From contig JAPJBO010000018.1 of the NCBI GenBank assembly GCA_030068145.1, forward strand, positions 372,001 through 436,000: DNA of 64,000 nucleotides. The letters are read 5' to 3'. The notes beneath the pieces are model-generated. The model saw nothing but the letters and a program-made list of their open reading frames with translations, did not search any database and was not told the origin of the DNA. The stretch comes from Diplonema papillatum (lineage: Eukaryota > Euglenozoa > Diplonemea > Diplonemida > Diplonemidae). Both the position numbers and the translations under genes were made by a program. This document shows, in pieces, positions 1-9,439 of this stretch (position 1 is its first letter; each line of letters begins with the position of its first letter).

Positions 1-1079
1 CCCGCCGCACCTGCCGGTGCCGCCATTGTCCCCAGTACCCTTTCCATTTTCCTTATCCCCGCCTGAAAGGCTGCAGTTACCTGCCCCCGTCCCGAGTTCC
101 CCCCAATTGTCACTTCTTTCCTTTCCCCGTTCCGCCCTGGCGAAAACCCCCCGTCTGGAACCCCGTTCCACCCTGACGAAACCCCCCCGTCGGGTACCCA
201 ATCTTCCCCCCGGTTACCGGCTGCACATACGTGCTCCTGTTCCATTGCCCCGAGCTCTGCGATTTTGTCCCCTTGCTTCTCGCCCGCTGCCTTTCGGCCT
301 CCTTCCACGCCTCCGCCAGCGGCCCGGGCAGGTCCTGTTCTTCCAATGCCTTCTCGAACATGCCCGCATGCCCTCCTTTTACCCCCGTCCCCGAACTGGA
401 GCGCCACCAACCGCGCAATCGCCCTGTCCACCACTGCGACCATGTGCACATCTCCAAAGGACCCCCCCACCGGCCTCTCCGGGTCCGAAAAATAATCGAA
501 CCCCGTCTCGAGGTTCGCCAGCTGCCCTTTCGCCTGCTCCCGGGCCCCTGGTCTCGCCCCCGTGCAGAGCACCCGCTCGAACCGGGTTTCAAAAACCCTG
601 AGCACTTCCATGCGCGTTGGTCCTGGAAAAATCCCCGGCCATCTCGCCCCCTCCCCGAGGTCCGCGAACCCCAACGCGCGACTCCTCTGCGGCATCCCGC
701 CTGCCGACAGCCCCGTCACCATACCCATCAAACTGCTGAGCATCTGCTTCATCTCCGCGTTCCCCGCCTCCATCATCTGCAGCCGCACATCATGCTCTGC
801 GACCTTCTGCGACGCCTGCCCAAAGGTCTGGGCCGTCTTCTCCTCCAGATCCCTTACCGCCTCCTGCGGCTCGCCTTCCTCCCCGTCTGCCCTTCTCCTC
901 TTCCCTTGCACACTGCCCGGCAGTGCCAGCGGCGACTGCACCGGGGTGCCCGCCCTCGAGCTGCTCGCCGAGGCGGTCGCTTGTAGCGCCGCCAGCGCCC
1001 TCTGCCCGCAGGCCTTCTTGTGGGTGGCCAACCCTTTCGGGTCGAACGAGCCCCCACAGTGCGGGCACTCTTCCGCCAT
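1..1079 (-). CDS. Gag-like ORF1 of a retroelement with N-terminal C2HC zinc finger (frameshifted, runs off window)
   Basis: Reading leftward from the ATG at 1079-1077, one frame stays open to the window edge. It begins MAEECPHCGGSF and then shows C-x2-C-x12-H-x4-C, a C2HC zinc finger. A glutamate- and glutamine-rich, coiled-coil-like stretch and a basic tail follow. At about 390 the most protein-like reading moves to another frame, which carries a helical stretch (MFEKALEEQDLPG) and a Gly-rich tail (TGGFRQGGT repeated) and stops at 112-110. So either a frameshift mutation or a shift between overlapping frames lies in the G/A-rich stretch near 375-395. Its position just downstream (minus strand) of the direct repeat at 1251-1502 suits a nucleocapsid-type protein of the same retroelement family as the RT ORF at 1536-3527. 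No database match was possible; the Gag role is inferred. Confidence 0.55.
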   Translation of the reverse strand, partial: MAEECPHCGGSFDPKGLATHKKACGQRALAALQATASASSSRAGTPVQSPLALPGSVQGKRRRADGEEGEPQEAVRDLEEKTAQTFGQASQKVAEHDVRLQMMEAGNAEMKQMLSSLMGMVTGLSAGGMPQRSRALGFADLGEGARWPGIFPGPTRMEVLRVFETRFERVLCTGARPGAREQAKGQLANLETGFDYFSDPERPVGGSFGDVHMVAVVDRAIARLVALQFGDGGKRRACGHVREGIGRTGPARAAGGGVEGGRKAAGEKQGDKIAELGAMEQEHVCAAGNRGEDWVPDGGVSSGWNGVPDGGFSPGRNGERKEVTIGGNSGRGQVTAAFQAGIRKMERVLGTMAAPAGAA

Positions 1080-1250
1080 GTTTGCGATCGGTCGGGAGGG
1101 GAGTTGCTGTGTGCTCCTGCGGTCTTTGTGTTTTTCGTACTTGACCAACAGGTTCACCCCCCCGCACGCCAAGTCCGCCCTTCGGTATAAGTTCGTCCAG
1201 AACTTCACTCACTTCGTTCACGAAGTTCTTGATCCCTCTCTCTCTCTCTC

Positions 1251-1502
1251 GGAAAAGGTCGCGTTGGCAGAAACGGTGAAGATGATAATTGTCACAGGGT
1301 TGGTGAAATGAAAGCGAGAATGTGGAATAGAATCCCTGGACGTGAAACTAAAGGAGCTGACATCCGGCTGCCTCCGGGTAGCTCAAAACAGATAAACAGC
1401 GCCCTCGGGCGTGCTCACAAAACAATGGTGCTGCGCGGAGCGCTAACACTGAGATGGACGACAGGGTGGCTGGACGCACTTCCCGTAATCCTCTAGCAAC
1501 GT
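1251..1502. repeat. Direct repeat copy A flanking the RT-RNase H ORF
   Basis: About 250 bp nearly identical to 3955-4212 in the same orientation. I see only single-base changes (such as gggttgg against gtgttgg, and aacactgag against aacaatgag) and a longer T run near the right end of the other copy. The pair brackets the RT ORF as terminal repeats would. Both copies are preceded by a CT-rich microsatellite or its flank. Confidence 0.85.
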
Positions 1503-1535
1503 CCTCAGACGTGAGAAAATAGAAATAGGCCGACA

Positions 1536-3527
1536 TCACGCAATGCAGAAAGGGACGCGAGGAGGCGGAATGCCTTGCCTGTATGGGTCTCGTGTCCATA
1601 CGTCCGCTAATTGCTCAGCGGTCGGAACCCACACAGTCTCGAGAACACATTGGTGTTCTTCCAGCACGTCGCGGACCTGGCAGAGGATGAAGTTCCCGAG
1701 TTGGGTCTTCGACTTCCAGTTCTTCAGGCAGTTGACGGCGGGCAAGTTGTCGACAAATATTCTGATTGTCGACAGCGGAGACCGCGAAGCCGCATACGCA
1801 ACCGCAAACTTGGCCGCCGTAAGCTCGGCGAAGAAGATGTGCTGCGGTGCATCCCTCCATGGGCCCCACATCGCCATGGAACCCACTAGCCAGGCCCATC
1901 CCTGCATGCTGGCGTCGGACCACGCCTCCACGAGGGTGTCCCGCTGCTTCGAGTCGAAAACGACCCATCGATTGCCCGACAGGCGCCGCCTCACCCCAGC
2001 CAGGAACGGAAGAACGTCGTCGCTCACGCGGACCAGCGACTCCCAGCCCAGGGAACCGGTCAGGACTTGGTGCGCCAGGGTCCCCATCCAGGCAAGCACC
2101 GGGCTCACTCTGCAGAGTGGCGTGCCCCACACCGTCCATGCCCAAATGGCGGTTCCGACGACCTTCCAAACGCCACGCAAAGTCATCTGCATCGAACCGA
2201 CCGAGCAAAAGAGGAGGTGCGCCTTCCTCGCCCACTCCTGCTTCAGTCGGTACCTCTTCGCCGCGAGGTCAAACTCGACCCCCAAGACAACCGGCGTCGA
2301 GCTGGGCTCGAGGACGGACTTCTCGTCGTTGACCGTCATGCGCACCTGGCGGGCGCGTCGCAGGACTCGGTCGCGCACTGCGCGAAGCGCGTCCGGACAG
2401 TCACCGACGAGGGCCCAGTCGTCGTACCAGACGACCCTGTCGTCCTTCGCAGGCTCCGTGACGACGAGTGCGGAGTCCTGCGCAATCACCGGCGAGTACG
2501 ACCAGCCCATCGTCAGACGGCGCCACCGATACAGGGCCACGCCCCCGTCCGGCCTCTTCGTTCGAAGCCCGAAGAATGCCGACGTCGACCGTCCTACTGG
2601 GAATTGGAAAAAGTAGGACTTCAGGTCAACTACGACTGCGTGTGACTTCGACATCATCTTCTTGATGACCTCGTCGACACGCAAGAGGCTGAACTTCGGC
2701 GGGGGCTCCATCAGCTCGTTCAGCGGGCGGCCGTCGACGATGGCGCGCGAGTGCTGCTCGCCCTTCTCGACGGCGAATGCCGGCAGGACGCACTTCAGCG
2801 GCTGCGACCGAGGAACCCGCTCCACAAACCCGACACCTTCCAGCGTCACCGCATGCCGGGCAAATGCGTCGCTCTTCCGACCCGGCAGGACAGGCACTTC
2901 CAACAACTTCCGACGGAAGGAGTGTCCGTCCGTCAGGAGGTCGAGCAGGCCGTGCAAGCGGGCCCCGGGGCCAGCTAGGCTCCGGAGGCCGCGGAGATCG
3001 ATCGGCGGCACAGCCGTGACGTCGAGCGGCCTCGTCGATCTCGGGGCACCGATTCCCGGAGTGAGGCCCCTCGTCTCCGGTGGCAGGTAGCCGAGGGGAA
3101 CTGCGGTCGGGGGGTCGTAGAAGTGGGGGTGGAGCCGCAGGAAAAGCTGCCTCCCCCTGAGCAGTCTCGACCTTCGCGACTTCAACCCCCTGACCTGCCG
3201 AGGCAAAAAGCCGGCGTCGGGCAAGGGTTTCTGTCGCGTTGGGAAACGACTGTCGCAGAAGGAGGGGCGAGCTGGGTGGTGCCCGGGAGCATTGGTCGGT
3301 GCGCTTCCCGGGTCTTCCTGCTTTCCGCCATCGTCAGCAGGCGACGAGAGCAGAGCAGTCGTCATGCTCCCGCCAGGTCCTTCAAGTTCGGAGTCGGCTG
3401 GGGGGGACCAGCCCCCAGGCGACCGTTCCAAGCCGGTCCTCAGCAGCGACCGGTCCTTCCTTCCTTTCCCGCAAGAGGAGGGGCGTGCATCGTCTCCCCG
3501 GGCTCGCACGGGTTCCACATGCGCCAC
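1536..3527 (-). CDS. Reverse transcriptase-RNase H polyprotein of a retroelement
   Basis: 663 aa. The RT palm is clear: a conserved aspartate in VVVDLKSYFFQFP (residue 301), the catalytic YDD at 368-370 in the context WYDDW, and a downstream VLGVEFD motif typical of LTR/DIRS-like RTs. An RNase H domain follows with its acidic residues in order: D538 (WSDAS), E568 (FAELTAA), D593 (FVDN) and D642 (LADVW). The protein ends 20 residues later, so no integrase or recombinase is attached. The first ~190 residues are low-complexity and Arg/Pro-rich, and part of them may be leader rather than coding. The short RT-RNase H layout and the VDN/ADVW RNase H signature resemble DIRS-group elements, but I cannot exclude another LTR-related lineage. 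Confidence 0.85.
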   Translation of the reverse strand: MAHVEPVRARGDDARPSSCGKGRKDRSLLRTGLERSPGGWSPPADSELEGPGGSMTTALLSSPADDGGKQEDPGSAPTNAPGHHPARPSFCDSRFPTRQKPLPDAGFLPRQVRGLKSRRSRLLRGRQLFLRLHPHFYDPPTAVPLGYLPPETRGLTPGIGAPRSTRPLDVTAVPPIDLRGLRSLAGPGARLHGLLDLLTDGHSFRRKLLEVPVLPGRKSDAFARHAVTLEGVGFVERVPRSQPLKCVLPAFAVEKGEQHSRAIVDGRPLNELMEPPPKFSLLRVDEVIKKMMSKSHAVVVDLKSYFFQFPVGRSTSAFFGLRTKRPDGGVALYRWRRLTMGWSYSPVIAQDSALVVTEPAKDDRVVWYDDWALVGDCPDALRAVRDRVLRRARQVRMTVNDEKSVLEPSSTPVVLGVEFDLAAKRYRLKQEWARKAHLLFCSVGSMQMTLRGVWKVVGTAIWAWTVWGTPLCRVSPVLAWMGTLAHQVLTGSLGWESLVRVSDDVLPFLAGVRRRLSGNRWVVFDSKQRDTLVEAWSDASMQGWAWLVGSMAMWGPWRDAPQHIFFAELTAAKFAVAYAASRSPLSTIRIFVDNLPAVNCLKNWKSKTQLGNFILCQVRDVLEEHQCVLETVWVPTAEQLADVWTRDPYRQGIPPPRVPFCIA

Positions 3528-3663
3528 TCCCGCGTGGCCCCGTCCGCCGCTTCCTCAGCAGCCGCCCAGTCAGGATCCATCACCCGTCGACGGTTCAGCG
3601 CGGCCCGGCGCGTGCGGCTATCCTTGCGGATCGGCATTATTACTTGGGGAGAATGGAAATAAA

Positions 3664-3954
3664 ATGAAAGCGAGAATGTGGGGTAAGCCCTGATTATTAG
3701 ATTCACGGTTAAACGAAGCTAGCGCACAAGGTTTGCCTGATCTCGCACCTACTTTCCGATACCAAATAGATGCTCTATTCAAACTCTCTCTCTCTCTCTC
3801 TCTCGCTCTCTCTCTCTCTCTGTATGAATGAATGAAAGCGAGAATGTGGGGTAAGCCCTGATTATTAGATTCACGGTTAAACGAAGCTAGCGCACAAGGT
3901 TTGCCTGATCTCGCACCTACTTTCCGATACCAAATAGATGCTCTATTCAAACTC
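3664..3954. repeat. Tandem 125-bp duplication with CT microsatellite between copies
   Basis: The blocks 3664-3786 and 3832-3954 are virtually identical, both starting ATGAAAGCGAGAATGTGGGG. They are separated by a pure CT/CTCTCG run and GTATGAATGA. The first ~19 bases of the block also occur at the start of the direct-repeat body (1308 and 4012), so this looks like stepwise duplication within the element's terminal region. Confidence 0.8.
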
Positions 3955-4212
3955 GGAAAAGGTCGCGTTGGCAGAAACGGTGAAGATGATAATTGTCACA
4001 GTGTTGGTGAAATGAAAGCGAGAATGTGGAATAGAATCCCTGGACGTGAAACTAAAGGAGCTGACATCCGGCTGCCTCCGGGTAGCTCAAAACAGATAAA
4101 CAGCGCCCTCGGGCGTGCTCACAAAACAATGGTGCTGCGCGGAGCGCTAACAATGAGATGGACGACAGGGTGGCTGGACGCACTTCCCGTAATCCTCTTT
4201 TTTTAGCAACGT
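3955..4212. repeat. Direct repeat copy B flanking the RT-RNase H ORF
   Basis: Same-orientation partner of 1251-1502. It differs by a few substitutions and a longer T run before TAGCAACGT. Confidence 0.85.
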
Positions 4213-4739
4213 TCTCTGCTCGCTGAGCCTGACTGCTCTGAATCTGACGATTCACGGGCTCTGCTGGTTCGCTGTCTTCTTCTTTTTCTTTTTCTTGGCT
4301 CCAAGGGCCATGGATTAACAAACTCCTTTTCAGAAGTTGTTGGATTTGCCCATTTTTCTTTGTCGTATAAGATCGCAGATCTTAGAAGATTAATAATACC
4401 TAACACTCGTTACAGGTTAAATAACCCCGTCGCTATCCCGAAAACATCGTAACTTCACCCCTCGCTTGAAAGCAAAAAACATCTTGAAATTTCGTGAAAA
4501 AAACGTCAAGGTAGTAGCTGCAGTGTCTGTCCTTTAATGGTTGCTCACACGGCCAATAAAGCTCGGCGAGGGCTCCGCAAACGCGGTGAGAAGCGGCGGA
4601 CACCCGCCGACACGGCACGACCCCCTTCTGCGGCCACAAAGACGTTCACCCGTGAGCCTTGAAGGCAGCCCTTTATCGTCAAATTTTCGGCAGAAACGCA
4701 GCTTTAGAAACCTTCTGAACGATTCTGAGTACGAGCTCG
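4213..4739. other. No gene recognised
   Basis: AT-rich then GC-mixed sequence. Short open frames exist on both strands but none shows a domain, a repeat pattern or splice context that I can support. Confidence 0.4.
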
Positions 4740-4831
4740 CGTGGCAATCTGGAAAACTCTCGTGCAAGATATAGCTATTTTTTGCCCGAGAAAAGTTGTT
4801 TTCTTGCACTCGAGTTTTCCGGATTGCCACG
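4740..4831. repeat. Imperfect 30-bp inverted repeat (hairpin)
   Basis: The left arm at 4740-4769 and the right arm at 4802-4831 are reverse complements at 27 of 30 positions, around a ~32-nt spacer rich in T. A GC-only palindromic run (GGGCCCCCCGGGGGCGGGG) follows at once. This could be a small foldback element; no flanking target duplication was recognised. Confidence 0.75.
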
Positions 4832-4917
4832 AGGGCCCCCCGGGGGCGGGGGGCATAGATGGAAACATAAACTGCCGTACGTACCCCGAGTCCATTGGTA
4901 CATAAAATAGAACTGTT

Positions 4918-5630
4918 CTTCGAGACTGGAGGTCCTATGAACATGCAATGTGAATAGCCTCTATTCGAGCCAACCCGGCTTTTCTTGCAACAATTATGAA
5001 ACCGTATTGTTTTTGGACTGGATAATAGTTCAGAGCAAGCTTTTTTCCCTTCTGGGAAAATGCACAGGGGTGGCAGAGTGAGCGGGCGCCGGCTTTCAGG
5101 CCGGTCGGCCCGGGTTCGAACCCCGCCCGTGACATTTTTCCGGTCCGGGATTGTTTTTGAGGTTTGTTGCGTTCCGGGGTCCAATGTGCCCGAAATTTGC
5201 GTTTTTTGCGGAGTTTCTCAGTATCTCGCGGTATTTGGGTCACCCCGTCGCCCCGGGAGAGCCGGCGGGGGGGACGGGCGGGAAAAGGCTGCCCCAGGGG
5301 GGCGGCGGGGGGGGCGCCCCCCTGGGTACGAGCGCCAAACTTTACCCGTGCTCGGTGGTGTCCCCCCCCCGGGCACGAGCACCGACCTTGACTTCACCCG
5401 GACTTTACCACTGGCCGAACTTCGCTTCGTGCCCGAACTTTTTTTAGTACCAGCGCAGCCTGAGCGCTTAGCACCAGAACTTAGCAACGCCCGAACTTAG
5501 CATCACTCGAACTTAGCTTCACCAGAACTTAGCATTGCCCGAACTTAGCTTCGCCCCGAACTTTACCTGCTGCCTCCAGTCTCGCCACGCGCCGGCCTTA
5601 GCCGAGCGCGCGTACTGTTTTTCAATGTGC
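4918..5630 (+). mobile_element. tRNA-derived SINE-like element, copy 1 (interrupted)
   Basis: 5072-5134 holds a Pol III-style A box (TGGCAGAGTGAGCGG) and B box (GGTTCGAACCC) spaced as in a tRNA, followed by a T5 run at 5134-5138. No acceptor stem pairs across the unit, so it is not a functional tRNA gene. Homology to 35944-36270 continues on both sides: upstream CGAGACTGGAGG and CGAGCCAACC, downstream CTAATGTGCCC-like and CTGCCTCCAGTCTCGC. The 3' part (5568-5630) is separated from the rest by ~350 bp of unrelated GC-rich and minisatellite DNA, so this copy has been interrupted. Confidence 0.6.
5466..5562. repeat. Minisatellite of ~17-18 bp units (GAACTTAGC core)
   Basis: The core GAACTTAGC recurs five times, spaced by CATCACTC, TTCACCA and similar linkers, ending in GAACTTTACC. 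It lies inside the interrupted SINE-like copy. Confidence 0.75.
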
Positions 5631-6165
5631 CGTAAATCATTTTTGGTAAAAACAAAGACGGCTTGCTTGCTCGGACTTTTCACTTTGGTTCTCACCCTGA
5701 CCTGGAACTGGGGAAAACTGAAAGCACAGCTTCGGAGTTTCTTTCCTTGTCTTGCCGTTCGGACGTTCTCCGCAAGCATACTCTGCATCTGATGATAGAT
5801 AGTGTCGAATATTCCGTCTCTCCCATACGAGTTGAAGGTTCGGAGGGGTAGCTTGCGGGGAATGATTGTATTTTGATATTCCCGCAAATATACGCCACAT
5901 ACTGTAATATCAGATCTGATTGTATAGTTTTCGGGACATCCACTAGAAGCACCGCGTTTCCGAAGATCAACGCGAAAAAACGCCGAAGGCGTACCTTGGC
6001 GTACCGTCCGGCCGGGGGGCTTGGCCCCCCGGACCCCCCATTCTTCAAACTTTCTCAAACCGTGAGGTGGGCCTCGAGTTCTTCTAAGTACAAACGCTGG
6101 TGTCCTGGACAAGCCACCCCCAGGAAACATAAAACCCAAAACCCAGACGGGCCAGATTCAGTTTC
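5631..6165. other. No gene recognised
   Basis: Mixed-composition sequence with a GC hairpin near 6010-6040 (GGGGGGCTTGGCCCCCC). Open frames on the minus strand here lack recognisable domains. Confidence 0.4.
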
Positions 6166-6171
6166 CACCTG

Positions 6172-6359
6172 AGCCAATTCACCTAGCCCCCCTGAAAGTG
6201 AAGTTTAGCTCGATTACGCGTCGATTACGCTCGAAAATAAAATAAATAAAAATAAAATGAGTTTGATTAAATTATATATGAGCCAATTCACCTAGCCCCC
6301 CTGAAAGTGACTTTAGCTCGATTACGCGTCGATTACACTCGATTACGCTCGATTACGCG
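6172..6359. repeat. Duplicated GAGCCAATTCACCTAG block with CGATTACRCT array
   Basis: A ~60-bp block (GAGCCAATTCACCTAGCCCC through CTCGATTACGCGTCGATTAC) occurs at 6172 and again at 6281. They are separated by an AT-rich spacer (AAATAAAATAAATAAAAATA). The second copy runs into CGATTACACT/CGATTACGCT units. The truncated LINE starts immediately after the last CGATTACGCG at 6359. Confidence 0.8.
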
Positions 6360-8670
6360 AAGTTGAAGTTAGGTGGCACCGACATCGTGACGAAGGAAGA
6401 GCTTACAATCGTAGGATGTCTGGTCGGCACGAAGCGGACACGCAGAACAACGGACCTGCGCTACGACCAGCGTGCAGAGGAGGCCGAACGGTTGGGTGCC
6501 TTACCGATCTCGAGGGCGCAGAGGTCGGGGCTAGCGGCGATGGCGGTTCGAGGGCCCGCGTCGCAACAGTTCGAAGGGCGTATGGCAGCAGAATCCGCGC
6601 ATGGGGACCGATCGGTATTGCGGCCGAGCATGCAAAGAAGCTCGGTATACGATGGACAGAAGATCTCGACGACGCCGAGGACGAGGCAGGGAATGTGCTG
6701 AGGCTGGTGCGACAGAGTAAGGGGGAGCGAGGGCACACCCTGAGAAAGGCGATTCACGGCTGGCGACTAGGGGAGCTCGAGAAGAGGCGCACGAACTTCG
6801 GAGGGGTACGGGCGGGTGTCGACTACACCGCGACGAATGCCTACGGGCTGAAGGCGTCGACAACGCTGACGGCCGCGCGGGACGTTGCCGAGGTCGTAGC
6901 AGGGTCGGTGATGACGGAATCACATGCTGCCAAGCTGTGGGGAGGTGACGGGCTGTGCAGACGCTGTGACGAGGCGACGGAAGAAACTCTGGGCCACATT
7001 TGGTGGCAGTGCCGGGCGTATGAACGAATCCGAATGCAACAGCAGTATGCCGAAATTGTTGACGCAGATCGCTCGACTTGGCCTCCGTGCCTGCAAGAAC
7101 ACGGGATTCTGCCGAAGGGAAGTCGGATCAACATCGAAGTGCTGCACACATTCATGGCGGAAGTCATGCAAGAGAGACGACGGCTGGAGAGAGAAGGAAG
7201 AGACCGGGCAGTCGGCCACCCCTGGAGACAACTGCACCCTGACGACTGCCCCCCGCGCCGGCTGAATTTCGAAGCGATCGCTGGACCGGGGACCTTCACG
7301 GCGGTAGCAGGAGAGAGGTGGTTCCGGGCGCTGCAGTATTGGCTGGATGGGATGTGCTGGTCGGTAGCGGGTGACGTCTCGACGGCAGAGCTCGCAGTAG
7401 ACTTCGAAGTGTACACCGGGCTCGATCTACCGGGCAGTTTAGTGGCGACGACAGGTGGGACGCCGCTGTGTATCCGTGCGAGAATGTTGGCGCGGATGCT
7501 GAAAACGATCGGGGAAGCGCTTGAGCGGAAAGGGGTGGGGCCGCTTCTGCCGGGTAGAAAGCTGGAGAAGATAGGTTCATTGAGAACGGTAGGGGCCCCC
7601 CCATGCCTCACGGGCTACGAGATGAGGCCAATTTTCCGCGGCGGCGAGGAGACGATGGGAATCTTGGAGACGCAGCTGAAGGCGAGCCGGCATGCGTTCA
7701 CCGGCGAGGCGTGGGGGATGGACCTTTTCCCGACGTACGGAAGAGAAAGGGCGGAGCGTGCGGCGAGATGGGCGGCCTTCGATGACGCTACGGAGAAGAG
7801 GAAAGGGAAGAAGTCGGCTGTCGTCGGAGGGGATCCGTGGCTCGTGCCGGAAGGGATTCCCCGACACGAAAAGTGGGGTGAGCGGGTGTGCCCCGGGCAC
7901 CAAAAGGTGAAGTGCGACGTGTGTAAGCGCCGGGGCAAGTCGGTGGCGTGGTGCTGCCAGGCCCATCACAGGGAGGGTGATGGCCTAGCCGTAAAAATGT
8001 GTGCCGAGCACCGGATGACGCAGTGCGCCACGTGTAAGACGACAGCGGAGTGCTGTCGCAACCATCACCACCGATGCCTCGATCATGGCATGCCGACGTG
8101 CGACGGCTGTAAGAAACACGCCGACCTGAGGAGTAGGAGACCCGGGCACTGCTGCAGGAAAGGGCACCACCGGGCGGCCGTGGCGAGAGGTGAAGAAACA
8201 ACGGCGAAGAAGAGGAAGGCGGAGCCGGAGGGTCCCGCGCCAGCGCCGAGACAGGCGAAACGTGAGAACGTGGTGCTCGTTCTGCCGGAAGCAGAGGAAG
8301 ACGAGCGAGAACCCGCAACATCAACGCCGACATCAGCAGCGAAGGTCGGGAAGACGGCGCCAACGCCAGCGAAGAAGCGGCAATCAGACTCCGCGGCGGA
8401 GCCGGTACCGAAAAGACGCAAAGGACGCGTCGATGCGCCACGACCATCGCCCAGGCGCTGGGAAAAAGCAGAAATCGACGCGCAACCGATGAACCTCGAC
8501 GAGCAATCGAAGAAGAAGCGAAGCACCAAACGCGCGCCTGAGCGCGACGATCAAGACGAGCTAAAGAGGCGAAAGCATGACACATCACGTGCGAAGAGAT
8601 AACCGCGCCGTCGGCGATGCAGATTATCGCCACAGATTCTTTGCATTCTAATCCAAACGATTACGCTCGA
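6360..8670 (+). mobile_element. 5'-truncated non-LTR retrotransposon copy with 226-bp internal deletion
   Basis: Position 6360 matches 15981 of the full-length copy and the identity runs to the 3' tail (8602 matches 18449). The offset changes from 9621 to 9847 near 6550, showing a 226-bp deletion. I noticed only a handful of single-base differences over 2.2 kb. The 3' end carries the same short array of CGATTACRCT units followed by GGGTGAATTGG. Confidence 0.92.
6416..8602 (+). pseudogene. Truncated LINE ORF2 remnant (C-terminal part)
   Basis: 728 codons are open, but the first ~44 are in a non-native frame because the 226-bp deletion is not a multiple of three. From the deletion junction (~6550) onward the frame equals ORF2 of the full copy: the C2HC zinc-finger motif C-x2-C-x8-H-x4-C, the triple Cys/His-rich region and the basic tail. 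RT, endonuclease and OTU domains are absent. One visible amino-acid difference from the full copy is QSDS against QPDS near the C-terminus. The gene cannot make a working ORF2 protein. Confidence 0.88.
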
Positions 8671-8702
8671 TTACACTCGATCAACATTTGGGTGAATTGG
8701 GG

Positions 8703-9060
8703 GGGTACTGCAGTAATTGATTAAAGGCGTGACACTCAGCCAATCTTGATAGGCCGGTTCAACGGGCCCACTAACGCACCTTCTTCCGGGGCTAAAAAGG
8801 TGCTGATGACAGGATATTGAAATTGGAATAAAAACAAGAATATTAGTCTGAAAAAATGACCGCGACAGGCAGTGTAGCTGGAGACCAGGAAGCTCGGGCT
8901 GACTCACGGAAGCAGGTTGTCGAGTGCGTACGGGCTCGGGTACCACTATCTCGCATTAGCTCGTCTTCTTGTTGCGTTAGTATAGTCCTTTGACAGAGTG
9001 AGCCGGTGCCTCTCATCTCACCTTTAAAACACGGCTGAGTCACGCATGCTCTTGACAGAC
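8703..9060. other. No gene recognised
   Basis: Non-coding as far as I can see. The string CGTCTTCTTGTTGCGTTAGT at 8961 recurs with one or two changes at 9731, and the neighbouring ACTATCTCGCATTAGCTCG at 8944 recurs at 9783. The stretch is therefore part of a local duplication. Confidence 0.4.
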
Positions 9061-9061
9061 G

Positions 9062-9427
9062 CTAGCGTCCGACATTTCGCACGCGCGTCGCAGTCGTTGG
9101 GTGGTATTGACAAGGGGTTTCATCGGACACTCGGATGAGCTTCGTTACTTCACTGGAGGCCCGCTTGGCTGCCTTCGAGTTGCGTTTCCGCGTTGGTGTT
9201 GTTGCTTCGCTTTTGGACTCCTTCTTCGACTTCGCACGGTCCCAACGTCCTGGTCTGCCCTTGGTGCACGTCTTGCGCTCAGTCTGCGCAGTTCGTCTCT
9301 CCTGCTTGACTTCGTGATTCCATCGAGCCTGCTTGCGCTCCCATCCCGACGGGTAATGCGTCTGCGGTCGAAAACTGCCATTCAGTGTTGCAGCTTTGCG
9401 GAGCCCAGCCTGCGGTACGGCTCGCAC
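9062..9427 (-). CDS. Hypothetical ORF, Lys/Arg-rich
   Basis: 121 aa, strongly basic (KQERRTAQTERK, SKKESKSEATTP). It lies 12 bp downstream of the ORF at 9440-9772 on the same strand and could be the remains of one longer gene broken by a stop or frameshift. No recognised family. Confidence 0.25.
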   Translation of the reverse strand: MRAVPQAGLRKAATLNGSFRPQTHYPSGWERKQARWNHEVKQERRTAQTERKTCTKGRPGRWDRAKSKKESKSEATTPTRKRNSKAAKRASSEVTKLIRVSDETPCQYHPTTATRVRNVGR

Positions 9428-9439
9428 CTTGTCGCCGGC

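Larger units (their letters stand above)
1251..4212 (-). mobile_element. RT-RNase H retroelement bounded by ~250-bp direct repeats, internally deleted
   Basis: Minus-strand order is: direct repeat (4212-3955), a tandemly duplicated 125-bp block (3954-3664), the RT-RNase H ORF (3527-1536), direct repeat (1502-1251), then the Gag-like ORF of a further copy (1079 leftward). If the repeats are terminal repeats, the right-hand element has lost its own Gag region, and the left-hand Gag belongs to a second tandem copy sharing the middle repeat. No integrase, protease or tyrosine recombinase is visible inside, so LTR type and DIRS type cannot be told apart here. Confidence 0.55.

Noticed and set aside
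1543..2616. Plus-strand frame of 357 aa
   Set aside because: It lies opposite the RT-RNase H ORF, which has catalytic motifs. The plus frame has none.
5068..5140. Functional tRNA gene
   Set aside because: A and B boxes are present, but the acceptor arms do not pair and the anticodon loop lacks the usual T33. The unit is part of a repeated SINE-like element.
4534..5184. 216-aa minus-strand ORF
   Set aside because: It runs across the inverted repeat and the SINE-like element, so it cannot be one protein gene.
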